DNA of 64,000 nucleotides from Dichetophora obliterata (GCA_963920525.1 OY986438.1:183456888-183520887); one strand, 5' to 3'; positions 35,160 through 47,385 are shown, counted from the stretch's first letter. A program made the numbers and translations. Notes: generated from the sequence alone by a model not told the origin.

Positions 35160-36161
35160 CTTTGTCCATTTGACTTTTTGAATAGAAGTTTCGGAAATAA
35201 CAGCTATTCTTAAGGTCTATCAGATCCCATTAGAATGGAGGAATGCTTTTCTTTGCGTGTACATAAGTCCAAAATGCAAAAAAAAAAGAAAGAAAAGAAA
35301 TAAAATCCATATAACCGCAAACAAATTTGCTAGTGACTCTCTGCATAGCTATTCTATAGTTAAGATTTTCTTTGATCACATGTTCGCTAACATGTACCCA
35401 TACCTTTTACAACAAAGCAAACCATAAAAAATAGTAAATAATATAGCCTATTATAATCGCCTACTTTCGGCATCAACATGGTTCTTTAAGATTATTCTGT
35501 CACAACACAAACTAAAGATTATCTATGCAAACCGAGGTGTAATAAAATCATAGATTCACTGGCAAGTGTATTGCGTATTAAGAAAATTGTACATAAACAC
35601 TGGAGCAGAATAAGCGCTGACAAGCTTCTACTGCGTCAACATAAAGGACACCACAATTATTTAAAGCACAATTGTTTGAGGACACTTTGTTTCAACCAAA
35701 TTCAGCTAAAATTCTCGTTCAAAGTATCTCTCGTAAAGATCACGTTATTGTTCAAATATTTGCCATATTAAAAGTGGAAGCTCTTAGAAAGTTCTACAGT
35801 TGACAGCTAGGACAAAGCGTTAAGCTCGTATAACTTGAAATAGCTTCAGTATGACGTGGAAAGTCATCACAAGTTGCCACAAGTTGCAATAAGTTTCTAA
35901 ATGTTTGATAAGTAAGGGTTTCGCACTTAACGTTGTAGTTTAAATATTGTTCTTTTTTGAGTGATTTTTTTTTTAATAAACTTTCTTTATGAAGAAGAAA
36001 ATGTTATGCAAACAATAGAAAAGTTTGCAAAAAATCAGAGGAAATCACAAAAGTGAAAGTAGCTGGGTAGAAATAGTTTTTATGCATATCCTTGAAGCTA
36101 AGAACTACTTAAAAACAACTGCGAAGTGTCAGTGACACATTGAAAGATGGCAATAAAATTC
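35160..36161. other. No gene recognised
   Basis: AT-rich spacer. The 66-residue frame at 35571-35771 shows no motif. Confidence 0.4.
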
Positions 36162-36807
36162 TTAAGGCATGTTTTACCTAATTTTTTTTCGAAATTTGAG
36201 CTGATTTTTAAGGCAGGATTGTGAACTAACGGTTAGATATATTTAAGTGAAACTTTTTTTTTCCATTTTTATTAAATTTAAAGAAATAATTTTTATTTTT
36301 TTGTGTGACCTCCTTTTGCGTGACAGAGGCGTAACTGCGTCACTAAAAAAAAGTAGTTCCAATTTTTTTTGCAGGATATCTTAACTTTGGATAATCTGAA
36401 AAAAAAAAATTAACTTGGTAAGAGTTGAAACATTTAATTTCGGGATGACTTCGAGTTTTTTTAAAAGTTCTTAAAACATTTTTACAGCTACTCTTGTCTT
36501 GAAATTATAGGTTTTTTTAATGTTAACTTTGCGCAGCTGCCCTTTTTGTTTCTAAATAATTTTTTTGAAAATCTCGATGTCATCCCGAAATTATACGTCT
36601 TAATTCGTACTATTTTTTTTTGTTTCAGATTATTCAAAATAAAGATAGCCTGCACAAAAATTGGAACTTCTTTTTTTTCAGCGACGAAGTTTTTTCTTTA
36701 AATTTAATAAAAATTTAAGAAAAGAAAAAAGTTTCACTTAAATATCTCTATCCGTTATTTCACAATCCTTTCTACAAATCCTAAAAATTAGGTAAAACCT
36801 CCCTTAA
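36162..36807. mobile_element. TTAA-bounded foldback element, 646 bp
   Basis: Ends TTAAGGCATGTTTTACCTAA and, inverted, TTAAGGGAGGTTTTACCTAA. Inner arms pair: ATATATTTAAGTGAAAC against GTTTCACTTAAATATCT; CTTTGGATAATCTGAAA against TTTCAGATTATTCAAA; TTTCGGGATGAC near 36439 against GTCATCCCGAAAT near 36580. Non-coding. Confidence 0.85.
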
Positions 36808-36811
36808 ATAA

Positions 36812-37449
36812 CACTGTGCGGTACGAAAATCTGTATTTAATAACTTTAACGTTTTTCATTTAATTTTAATATGAGGAATCTCGTGGTAACATCAGTTTTT
36901 CCACTTTACCGAAGACGAGTGCAAATTGTTTTTTTTAATTAGCCCAGATATGCACTCATTTGCATGTTGAGAACTCTTGAATATTTAGGATTTTTATTAT
37001 GGTTATTTCTATTATTCTTGCTAACAACTTTGTTGAACAAATATATGACGAAAAATCATTTGAAATTGTCTTTAAACATTTAATAAGCGACATATGTCTT
37101 GCCCGCTTTCAACGCTTCAAAGCAAAAAATGTTACTCATACGCAATGTTGTTCGAATTTTTTTCGTTTGACTTTTTGTAAGAATCACTCGATAAGACCCA
37201 CTGGAAGCGATTTTTTCATATTAATTTGAAAACCAAAATGAAAATCCTAATGGTTCAAGAGCTATCAACATGAAAATGAGTGCATATCTTGAGTAATTTT
37301 TGATATATCTAAAAAAAGAAAATTTTGTTCTAAAATGTTCGGTAAAGTGGTAAAACAAATGTCACCACGAGATTCCTTATACCCAAATAAAGTGAAAAAC
37401 GTTTAAATTATCAAATGCAGAGAAAAAAGATACAAAAAAGCGCACAGTG
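36812..37449. mobile_element. Foldback element, 638 bp, TAA duplication
   Basis: Ends CACTGTGCGG and, inverted, CACTGTGCGC, flanked by TAA at 36809-36811 and 37450-37452. Inner arms include GGAATCTCGTGGTAACATC against GTCACCACGAGATTCC and GATATGCACTCATTTGCATG against its near-inverse near 37270-37290. It starts five bases after the preceding TTAA element. Fits a PIF/Harbinger-type duplication. Confidence 0.82.
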
Positions 37450-37452
37450 TAA

Positions 37453-37949
37453 TGAAGAAAGTATACAATTTTCACAAGACTGACTGACCCTCAAGATTGA
37501 TTTGCTGTGTGTGTTCTAAAGGCTGGTAAAGTTTCTGCATCTGTTTGATGGCTAAAATGTCCTTTTTAGCCTTCAATAGTTTTTTAAACATCTGTTTCAC
37601 ACAAGCTGGAATCTTCAATTTTGATACACTAATCAATCTGCAAATTTTGAATGCAAATATAAAATGAAATAAACTTTCAACAGATGTTGAAATTTTCGTT
37701 CGCTCATCTTGAGTTATTGCATAGTTTTGTTGGATCCCATATCTACTTTGAAATTTAAATAAATAAGAGCAAAAGAATGAGACTCCGCAAAAAACAATTA
37801 ACTTCTTTGCAATCATTTGTGTAAAGCTGGCACAAATTGAATAACAAAAAATTAAATTTTCTAATATCTCAAGAAAATGCATTTTTATTTTTAACAATTT
37901 TGTCTTCTGATATGATATGACTATTTCAAACTCACACTAATAACATCGG
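37453..37949. other. No gene recognised
   Basis: A 141-residue minus-strand frame covers 37472-37897, but its sequence (hydrophobic and lysine-rich, no motif) does not resemble a family I know. I leave it uncalled. Confidence 0.4.
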
Positions 37950-38794
37950 CCTGCTTAAGAGATAGGATAACACATTTACAAATGATCGCCTTGAAACTCT
38001 AAAGCTCCTTGCCGATACCCATTTTCCGGGGTCTACTACATTGATTAGAACTCCAACGAACCTATTACAGAAAGGGTACAGAACACCAAATATAATAGAT
38101 TGGAGATTATCCAGATCAATCTTTAACGAGGAAAGGCTAAAATGGGGTCCCAGCACATTCCGTCCATACAAGGCAGCTGGAACAGACGGTATCTTTTCTG
38201 CACTCCTGAAAAATAGCTTAGTACCACTAATGTCCTTCCTAATCGGTATTTTTAGGACGAGCTTTGCATGGGGTACTATATCCAATGCCTGGCGAGAGGT
38301 TTTTGTTAGATTTACTTCCAAAAGGGGCAGTAGACCTTCTGACCTACCGAAATCTTATAGACCAATAAGCCTCACTTCCTTTCTCATAAAAACTATGGAG
38401 AAAATTATTGATCGGCATATCAGAGAGGGTTGTCTTATAGACCACCCGCTGCACTCCCAACAATATGCATATCAACTAGGGAAATCAACGACTCATGCTC
38501 TTCAGGTCCTTACAAACAAGATTGAAAAATCATTGGAAAAAAACAATATGCAATCGGGTGCTTCCTAGACATTAAAGGTGCTTTTGATAACACAGAATAC
38601 GCTCACATAAGCGAATGCATTCAGCGCAAAGGCGTTGATGGAACAACAATTACTTAGGTGCATACGTGCCAAAAGTCAGAAATATGAAATCAACTTTGGG
38701 AACTGCAGAACTCAGAGTACTCGCCGCAAAAGGTTGTCCACAAGGAGGAGTTCTCTCTCCAATATTGTGGTCCATAGTCGTTGATGAACTCTTA

Positions 38795-38880
38795 GGGTCA
38801 GTTTCACAAACATTAGTTAACCAATTGGTTAAACCACTAACCTCAGGTCAGTGGTTAACTAATGGTCGTGAAACTGGCCC
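38795..38880. mobile_element. 86-bp MITE in the LINE RT, TTA duplication
   Basis: GGGTCAGTTTCAC and its inverse GTGAAACTGGCCC bound 86 bp, flanked by TTA at 38792-38794 and 38881-38883. Removing the element and one TTA puts the RT frame back in register across this point, leading straight to the YADY catalytic motif. The central part (TTAGTTAACCA..TGGTTAACTAA) is also palindromic. PIF/Harbinger-type by duplication. Confidence 0.88.
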
Positions 38881-40108
38881 TTAGTTACGCTGCAGGGTTA
38901 CGCTGATTACATTGTGATCCTTATCAGAGGACTATACAAGGATACTTTACCGTATCTCCTCCAGAGAGCACTCAACATAGTAGCTAAATAGTGCAGGGAA
39001 ATAGGGCTCAATGTCAACCCTAAGAAAATCAACATCATCGTCTTCACCAGGAAAAGAGTCAGAGAAATCTAACTGAACCTACTCTTTTTGGTGAAACCAT
39101 AAACTTCTGAAAAGAAGTCAAATACTTAGGTGTGACGCTTGATGATAAACTCACGTGAAACCCACATCTAAATAACACCATAAACAATGCAAGAGCCTCA
39201 TTATGGGTCAGCAGAAGTTTTATAGGTAAAAACTGGGGCCTAAGCCCTAAACTAGCCATTTAGATGTATACCTCCATCACGAGACTTATCGTCTTATATG
39301 CTGCACCAATATGGTGGAGTAAGCAACGACTTGCTTGTGTCTGTATCATACGAGCAATGCGTTTTGCTCCAACTGCTTCTTTGGAGATTTTGCTTGGTAT
39401 ACCACCATTACATCTTCTTGTCAACAAGAAAGCTCTGATATTCACAGTCAGGCTCATCATTGACAACAATTTTGTATATACCAATTAACACTCACCCAGC
39501 GTTATTAGACGAAATAACTAAGGACGCGAATATAAGGTTATTACCCTGCTATCTCTGCCTCCCAAAATACAACTTCTGCAAAAACTTCCAAGTCTCCTTC
39601 TCAAACAGAACCACATGGCAAACAGAAAGGCCACGGTTTACTGGTGACTGTCAAGCCTGGTATACTGATGGCTCAAAGACAAATGAAAGTGTGGAAGCTG
39701 GTGTTTTTGGCTCAAGGCAGGGAAAATCTATTTATGCTACATGGGTACGGGTAACTCAGTCTTTCAAGCTGAAATCAATGCAATTGAGATCTGCCTAAGA
39801 GAGTATGTAAACAGTCCCACTAGGAACAAAAACATTTACATTCACTCTGATAGCAAAGCTGCTCTACTTGCACTTAGCGCATATAAAATCACGTCTAAAA
39901 TCGTATGTGATGGCCTACAGCTGCTTATCAAAGTGTATACCCACAACAGAGTCCACCGCATTTGGGAACCAGGCCATAGCGGCTATTTAGGAAACGAGAT
40001 TACGGACGAACTAGCCATGAAAGGAGCTGTAAGTTCCTTCATAGGCCCAGAACCATTCTGCGGGCTACCATGTGGCACTATGCGCCATAACATTAATAAG
40101 GAGTGCGC

Positions 40109-41301
40109 ACGAAAAAATTGTCCATTACATTTTCTCGATAACTTTTTAAAAATCATTCAAATTAAAAAATTTAAACGTAGTTGCCTTTGAAATAGATGCC
40201 AAAAATTTCAGTTGAAATTTGTTTTCGTTTAATGCGTTAGTTCTTTTAAAAATGGCAAGCGAAGTAGAAGTGCGCAAACAAATTGTTAAAGTTTTTCAAG
40301 ACAATCCTAATTGGACTTACAAAAAATTGCTCGGAAACTAAAAGTTTCGCCTAAAACCGTGTCTAGAGTAGTAAACAAATTTAAGAAAGACTTAAGCATT
40401 AGTCGTAAGCTAGGTTATGGCAGAAAAAAAGGGTTTTGCAACCAGGAAAAAGGAATGCGCCAATTAGTGCCTTTTGGAAGGAAGCTGGTCTTAAGACTTT
40501 TAAGGTGCAAAAAGTTCAAGAAAGGAATGCGAAGAAGAACACGGAGGCGAAACAACGTGCTATAATATTGAAAAATTATTTTTTTTGTAAAATTTTCTTG
40601 CTGCCTTATGGATAACGAAACATACGTGCTAGCGGATTTTCTCAGCTCCCAGGACAGGAGTTCTATACTGCAACTGCTCGAGAAAATTTTACCAATAAAT
40701 TTAAGATGCAGAAACAGTAAAAATGTTCACGAAAATTTCTTGTTTGGCAAGCCATTCGTGGAAAAATGAGCCAGTCTTTTGTGACGCAGTGTGCCATAAA
40801 CATTGATTTGAACATTAAAGAATGCTTGCAGAAGAAACTGAAGCCATTCCTAAGACAGCACGACGTCTTCACGTTCTTTTGGCCAGACTTAGGCTCTTGT
40901 CACTATAGCAAATTGGCCTTAGAGTGGGTACGTGAAAAACAATGTGCATTTGGTGCATCGAGAGGCGAATCCACCTAATTGCCCAGAACTCAGACCAAAT
41001 GAGAGGTATTGGGCATTATGCAAAAAGAAAATCAAGACAACAAAAAAGTAGCAAGTGGCGTCCAAGATTTCAAAATTAAGTGGTATGCTATCCATAAGAT
41101 ATCAGAAACCTCAATAAAATCGATGATGGAAGGGGTGCCAGAACAACTTAAAAAAATGTAGCAATGAAAAATAGTAATTTTTTTTTTAATAAACGGTACA
41201 AATCTGTTTAAAACTAACTCTTTAAAAAATATTTTTTTTTATTTAAATCCGAACTATGGTTTGGTAGGTATCTACGTTTGTATGGTGGACAATTTTTTCG
41301 T
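40109..41301 (+). mobile_element. DD37E-type Tc1/mariner element inserted in the LINE
   Basis: ACGAAAAAATTGTCCA at the left and its inverse TGGACAATTTTTTCGT at the right bound about 1.19 kb with one transposase relic. GCGC flanks both ends, so the true boundary is uncertain by up to 4 bp, and no TA target duplication is visible. Taking the net insert as the element plus 2 bp restores the LINE frame after RNase H. Confidence 0.82.
40252..41161 (+). pseudogene. DD37E-type Tc1/mariner transposase, broken
   Basis: Begins MASEVEVRKQIVK with a helix-turn-helix-like N-terminus (ARKLKVSPKTVSRV). The first catalytic motif near 40608 reads MDNETYV, with asparagine where the aspartate before ET is expected. 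The second, FWPDLGSCHYSK, has its aspartate at 40886-40888; the third, ERYWAL, has its glutamate at 41001-41003. The 115-nt gap equals 38 codons plus one base, which is 37 residues between D and E once the visible one-base shift is allowed for. That spacing defines DD37E. Other frameshifts occur near 40320 and after 40440. The gene ends just before a poly(T) stretch. Confidence 0.85.
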
Positions 41302-41698
41302 GCGCTGTCCTTATGTGGCTTAACAGAGAGACACTTCATAACTGAAGGCAACAGACAGGCAAAAACATTCAAGCCAACCACATCGCTCCTAAGAACGAAA
41401 CAATTCCTTACTTTTAGTGGAACATCTATCAGACTTGTCACTGGTTTCCTAACTTGACATTGCAAGGTAAATAAGCACTTATCAACCGTGGGTATAGTCC
41501 AGGAAGGTCTGTGCAGATTATGTAACGATGATAAAGAAACAGCAGAGCACATTACAGCAGTGTCACTGTAATGGTCTAATTAGGACCCAACTTCGCTACT
41601 TAGGTGCATTGTACCTAGAACCACACCAAATAGCGGATAGTTCACCCAAGGACATCGCTCTGTTCCTAACGAACTTAACGATTAAGGATGAACTATAA

Positions 41699-42452
41699 CT
41701 TATAGAGTTTTGTTACAATATGCCCTTGAGGCCGCAGTAACTGGGTGACTAGCTCCCTCCTCACTTAACTATCTATCTAACTATGATATGACAAAAAATT
41801 AACCATTGAGTAAAAAAAAATATTACACTTTTTATCTCTTAACTACAATTTTTGTAAAAAAAATTCAAAGTATTGAAAAATACTTTTAGCGTTTTTGATT
41901 TTTTATCGCAATCTTCATCATGATAATTACTGCTATTTAGGCCAACAATGCGACATAAGAGGCCAATGACCTTATATGTTTCGCATCGATACATATTTAA
42001 CTAGAAAATTTATAGTTTTTATTGCTTCATCATATTTATTTGCACAAATACAAGTTTGCAAAAGGCTCCTGTGCCACATTAAAATAAGTTAGTATTTTTT
42101 TACGACAATTATTTTTTAAAAAAAACAGTGCCTTACTCACTTAGTCTGACTTCCACTGTAGAAACTTTCAATGTTGAATATTTAAGCAACAAAAAAAAAA
42201 TAACTAGATTGTTTGTCAGACGTTGTTCCACCTTTCCTGTTTTACACAAAAACGGATGACTGTCATAAGTCTTATTGTGTCAATATTAAATAACTTGACA
42301 ACAGCGCCTCCTATCGGATCCTAACAAAACTATGAATCACTGTCACAACAAAACAAATACTTTGCACAAGAATGATTTTGATCATTAGTTTTGTTTAGAA
42401 GTTCTGAGATAACAAACAGACGGACGTACCAATGATTTTAATATGATATACA
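41699..42452. other. LINE 3' tail and unannotated DNA
   Basis: The first ~90 bp after the ORF2 stop form the LINE 3' region, ending in CTATCTATCTAACTA-like sequence near 41770-41785. The rest is AT-rich with no gene. Confidence 0.5.
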
Positions 42453-42455
42453 TTA

Positions 42456-43406
42456 GGGTGCCTCATCAAAAAGTTCTCATTGCCACCAACTTAAAGTAAA
42501 CCTTGATCGATTCTAAGACGAATGCACAACATTTTTTGGCTGTAACGATAGCTGTCAGTGAGCTAAACTATTTAGACAAAAATTTTAGATGGTGTAGTAG
42601 TTACAATTAAAGAAATGGTCGGAAATAGTAGTACTAATGAATCTCTTCCAATCTCATCAAAAAAATTTCAAATCTTTGCCACCTGACCGAAGATATTGCA
42701 AATATTAATGAAAATTTTTGACTCTTTATTTATTTGATTTAAACTAAAATTCAAATAACTTTATTTTTTATGCGATCCTGGTTTTCAGAATATCGTTGGA
42801 AATATATTGACTTCTTCTATATATTCCTCAACAAAATTTCTTAAATTTCTTAAATAAAAATTGAATTTAAATTATCTGATTGCTTACATTATTTTTGCAG
42901 TAGGTGATTGTTTCAATATATCATGTTGTCGTTTTTGTATTTAAGTAAGGTGTTTAATGGTATGAAATTAAACAAATTTTGTTAAGGAATATATAGAAGA
43001 AGTCAACATTTTTCCAACGATACCTTGAAAGGTAGGATCGCATAAAAAATAAAGTTATTTGAATTTAAGTTAAAGTAAAAAAAAAATAAATGTCAAAAAT
43101 TTTCATTAAAATTCGCAATATCTTCGGTCAGGTGGCAGAGATTTGAAATATTTTGGATCAGATTGAAAGAAATTTTTTTCTTTACTATTTCTCTACAATT
43201 TCCGAAAATTTGTTTATTTGTAACTACTAAACCAGGTAATGTTTTTACGAAAAACCTGGTTTTTGAGGGTTTTTTCAAAATAGTTTAGCTCACTGGCGGC
43301 TATCGTTACAGCCAAAAAATGTTGTGCATTCGTCTTAGAATCGATCAAGGTTTATTTTAAGTCGGTGGCAATGACTACTTTTTCCCCCATAGAGGTCGAG
43401 GCACCC
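42456..43406. mobile_element. Foldback element, 951 bp, TTA duplication
   Basis: GGGTGCCTC and GAGGCACCC ends, flanked by TTA at 42453-42455 and 43407-43409. Long arms pair: CTTGATCGATTCTAAGACGA against its inverse near 43332-43351; GCACAACATTTTTTGGCTGT against its inverse; GCCACCTGACCGAAGATATT near 42678 against its inverse near 43117. The 61-residue frame inside is an artefact. PIF/Harbinger-type by duplication. Confidence 0.85.
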
Positions 43407-45253
43407 TTATATGCTTATATCGAATTACAGGATTGAATATTCTTGTATTGAGAAATTATCTTGCTTGATTCAAGAATGCCATGCAAATTTTATGAAATCA
43501 ATCATTTAAAATTATGAATTAAAACATAGTACTATCAGTATTTATTTCCACTATTAACTTTTATTAACGATGTCTTAAATCCAAAATGAATTGATTATAT
43601 TTCAGGGTAATTATTTCGTTAGACTCCTTTTTCATTGAACCAGACTTCAAATCTGGCCAGAAAAGTGGCATAGGTGTGTGTTTAGAAGAAATGTTGAGGA
43701 GGAAAAAAAAATAGGACCAGCTCATACATTTGACCCCTTAGGGGTTAAAATTTTTTAAATATGAACTGTAATAGACTTTTCTATACTTTGTGTTTTTTGT
43801 ATAGTATAGATGGTATTGATGGATTTGATGGATAGAAATTAGGTGTGTTCAGAAGAAATGTCGGAACAGAAAAATAATTAGGACCAGCTCATACATTTTA
43901 CACCCTAGGGATTAAAGATTTTTTGGTATGAACTATAATATATAATAGACTTTTCTATGTTTTGTGTATTTTGTATGGAAAATATTTAGGGGAAAAAATT
44001 AGTAGGACCACCTCATACATTTGGCCCCCTTTAGGGCGCGTATATAGTGGCGACTTGTTGCTGTGCCGAGCCGAACCGAAAGGTAAAGCTGAAAAACGTT
44101 GCACATACAATCATGTGAAATAAGCTTAAAGTGCGTATAGTGCCAGCCGAACAAGCAGCTTAAAGCAACTTGTGCGCTGGTATTCAGAGTGCCGATTGTT
44201 TCTTTCTCGCTCGCTCGCACGGTTTGCATGTGTTAAATTTTATTTTACACGATGCTTATTTATTATTTTCATTAAATAACGTAAAAAATGTATAGCAACA
44301 AGAAAAACTCCAATAAAATACATACATTGTATGCATATTTTGTTTTGATGTTTTTGCTGTTGCGCCTTTTCTTCATTTTTTCTCATGATCAAGAGCAAGT
44401 CGGTGAAAAAATTAAAATTAGCGATTAGTTTCGTTGTGCGTGCAATACCTCGTATATTTCAAAAGGCCAACATTAATTTAATTTTAATTTTTATCATTTA
44501 CGATTGATTCATTTATTTTGATTTTTCATTAAATGCTTATTTGAGAACAATGCATATATCTAACTTCAATAAATGTTTCGTTTAGTTGAAAATACATGCA
44601 ATAGTTGAAAAAAAAAATCAGTTTTTCTGCATTCCTGTCTAATTTTACTATGACCGTGTGTGTGTATGTGCTAGTGGCGGATACGCGGTGTTGCACACGC
44701 ATCGACGAGTAGCTTTAATTTTCTTCTAAATATTCTCACTTGTTGTGTAAAAACCAATCAGCTGACATCAATCTGTTGTATGTGCATACAAAATATCAAA
44801 ATAATTAGATGTTGGTCAATAAAGCCATCAACGAGTCTGTGTCATGCAAACAAACAAATATTTACTAACACATATAAATGATTGATGTTCACTGATTGAC
44901 CGTTTAACTCTGCATTTAGGCAAATGTTTAGGAAGCCTTTAGATGAGTCGCTTATTCAGTCGATTAACTTTTCCCACTATGTTTTTATTTTTCCTGTTCG
45001 ATTCGTACAATTTGAAGTAACAACGCAACAAAGCAACAAAAAACAGCACAAAAAATTGCGAAAAAGTCGAAAAAATATGGAACAGCAAGTGACTTAAAGC
45101 GACTTACAGTGGCTTAAAGTACGTTTCAGCATAGTTTTTCGCATTTTCGTCTTTTGACTTGTTGTCTGCTGATTTGTGTAAAGCAAGAAGCACTCACGAA
45201 ATAACGTGACTTTTTTGATGCTTCGATTGCAAAAAAAAAAATGTAATATATAG

Positions 45254-46256
45254 AGAGCTTATATTCAATATGACCTATCTACATTTCCACAAAAATGTGT
45301 TTTTTATGGAAAATAAATCGTTGACTCATCTGCCAACTATGAGTTTATTTTAATAAAAAATAAAAGAGTTTAGCAAAGTTTTCCCCCTTAAATGTTTGAC
45401 ATATTTACAATGCAGTTTTTTTGTTTGTGAATACAAAAAGACTCATCTACACAATTTTTCGGAATTATTCAAGAAAATTGTATATCAAATTGCGTTAGAT
45501 TACAATGACAGGGTAAAATAGAAAAGCAAATACATTGAAAAGCATAGAAGTGATTATGCATCATCAGCGGCGGAAGCTATTGAATAAATAACAGGTTCTT
45601 TTATAATCGAATGAAAGTTTCTTAGAATACTAATAAATTTTAATCCCGAGTAAAAGTGAAAACTTTTTAGGGGAGGCCAAACAGGGGACGTACAAGGCTT
45701 AACTTTAAATATTTTTCTCGGCCACTGTTCGCCCGCTCATATTTTTTTCAGAAGAAAGAGAAATCAGGACTCTAATGTCCATTTGAAATTAGTCTCCAGT
45801 GCAACCATTTCCAAGAAATGAAGTCTGTAATTATATCAGAATATCAATATTTTTATGATAATATTGAAAAAATGCAAGCAATTATATTAATAGACCAATA
45901 TCCTTCTTTACTGCTATTTTAATATATGTCTCTTGTTTTTGTTAATATTGTTATCAACAACATTTTCTTGAAATCTGAATAAAATCGTCAATAAATTCAC
46001 GAAGAACTTACTTTTCCTATTGAATAAAAAGACTTATCTACTGATTTCATTTAAGAAAAAAAATTATATATTTGAAATACAAAACAAACTATCTACGAGA
46101 AATCACTAATTTATGCTTATGGATGCTTGTCATTCTCCTAATACAATATTCTGGTACTTTGGTTGGTGAATAATTGTACACTGACAGATTAAAACGGTTT
46201 TTTGCTCTCCTGAAAAAAGCATTTTTTGTGGATAGGTCATATTGAATATAAGCTCT
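45254..46256. mobile_element. Nested foldback, ~1 kb, inside the 2.6-kb element
   Basis: AGAGCTTATATTCAATATGA and the following CCTATC recur inverted at 46231-46256. AGCATTTTTTGTGG near the right end resembles the inverse of the left CCACAAAAATGTG word. Non-coding. Confidence 0.75.
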
Positions 46257-46279
46257 ATTTGTTAAGTTAGAGCTTATAA

Positions 46280-46417
46280 GTTTGTATATACAAAATCAAA
46301 ATAATCAAAAACCAGCTGCAACAAATCAGCGACTTAAAGCAACTTACAGTTTGTATATACAAAATCAAAATAGTCAAAAACCAGCTGCAACAAATCAGCG
46401 ACTTAAAGCAACTTACA
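46280..46417. repeat. 69-bp tandem duplication
   Basis: 46280-46348 and 46349-46417 are near-identical direct copies (one clear difference, ATAATC/ATAGTC), each ending in CAGCGACTTAAAGCAACTTA. The high identity implies a recent event. Confidence 0.92.
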
Positions 46418-46900
46418 GTTGCTTTAAGAGCGTTTCAGCACAGCTTTTTTGAATTTTAATATTTTTCTTGTTTTTCGCTGCTTTGAGGACTGCTTTTTGA
46501 TGCTTCAATTGAAAAAAAAGAAAGAAAGTAATATATACAAACAAACCCAAAGTGGTCAAAAACCCTTAGCAAAAAATCAGCGGCGTTAAGCGCGCCTATA
46601 CGCGCTTGATGCGCTCGGCAAAGCAACAAGTCGCCACTATAAATACGCTCTTAGGGTAATAGATTTTCTGATATGAACTATAATAGACATGTTTTCTATT
46701 TTTTGTGTTTTTTGTAACGGGACCCCCAGAAGGGTGGCAGATAGAGTGTGGGTGTGTTCATAATAAATGTTGAGGGGAGAAAAAAAGAGGACCAGCTCCT
46801 ACATTTTGCCCCTATAGGGTCATAGATTTTTTAGTATGAACTATAATAGACATTTTTTACTATATTTTGTATTTTTTTTATGGGGACTTGCCAACGGCTT

Positions 46901-47385
46901 GATTTACAGACATACAGGTGCTGATGCTTTTGGCAGAAGCGAATATACAATCTTTCACTAAAAGATTCTTTACCGCTGACTAACTGTCATAGCGAAACAT
47001 TTGCTCTGCACATAAATAACAATGCCAATATAGAACAACTAAATCCGGGACTACAATTGGTGCAATTTTTTTACGTCGAAAAGAGGGAATCACTAACATA
47101 TATAACATAGTTATAAGAAACCATTAAAACTAGTACAACCACTTCAAGCACCAACCAATATGAAATAAACAGAATGTTTTTCATGCACATTTTGTATTAT
47201 GTTTCTTTTGAAATTCTCTCTCTCTCTCTCTTTCTCTGTCTCGTTTACATAAATAGCTTTTATTCTTAATTTTAAAAAGTTTCACTTCTGTATAGTATAC
47301 ACGCTATATTGTATTTTTTTTTTAATATATTTTATTATTTTTACTTTGTATTCAATTGAAATTCAAAAAATATAATCTTTACTAC
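46901..47385. other. No gene; short (CT)n run
   Basis: A CTCTCTCTCT microsatellite lies at about 47215-47232, followed by a thymine run near 47318. No coding signal. Confidence 0.5.

Larger units (their letters stand above)
37950..41698 (+). pseudogene. Non-LTR retrotransposon ORF2: RT, RNase H, C-terminal CCHC-like
   Basis: The 5' end is truncated within the segment just before RT (LLADTHFPGSTTL near 38010). RT landmarks follow in order: KAAGTDGIF near 38170, SYRPISLTS near 38350, FLDIKGAFD near 38570, GCPQGGVLSP near 38735-38765, then YADY near 38908 where active enzymes have YADD. RNase H is seen as WYTDGSK near 39660, AEINAIE near 39775 and HSDSKAALLAL near 39845. After the inserted transposon, a CRLC..H finger near 41510-41550 and a stop at 41698 finish the ORF. 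Frameshifts lie near 38545, 38650 and 39740, with several stops. The RNase H domain favours I, LOA or R1-type clades over jockey. It would have copied its own RNA into the genome; this copy is dead. Confidence 0.9.
44036..46650. mobile_element. Inverted-repeat element, 2.6 kb, candidate 5-bp duplication
   Basis: TATAGTGGCGACTTGTTGC occurs near the left end and inverted near the right end, within ends GCGCGTATA.. and ..TATAAATACGCTC. TTAGG precedes the left end (44031-44035) and follows the right end (46651-46655). It contains repeated AGCGACTTAAAGCAACTTAC words, a nested foldback and a 69-bp duplication, but no recognisable transposase. The 76-residue frame at 43999-44229 is not a known protein. 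Superfamily unknown. Confidence 0.8.
43640..46900. repeat. ~165-bp tandem array split by an insertion
   Basis: Units share AGGACCAGCTCATACATTT, a CCCCTTAGGG word, ATGAACTATAATAGAC and TTTTCTATGTTTTGTG. Unit starts lie near 43715, 43883, 44005 and 46790. Subtracting the 2.6-kb insertion makes the last step about 165 bp, close to the first step (168); the second is shorter (about 122). Confidence 0.82.

Noticed and set aside
37472..37897. 141-residue minus-strand frame
   Set aside because: No motif or family resemblance; hydrophobic and lysine-rich as expected from AT-rich DNA.
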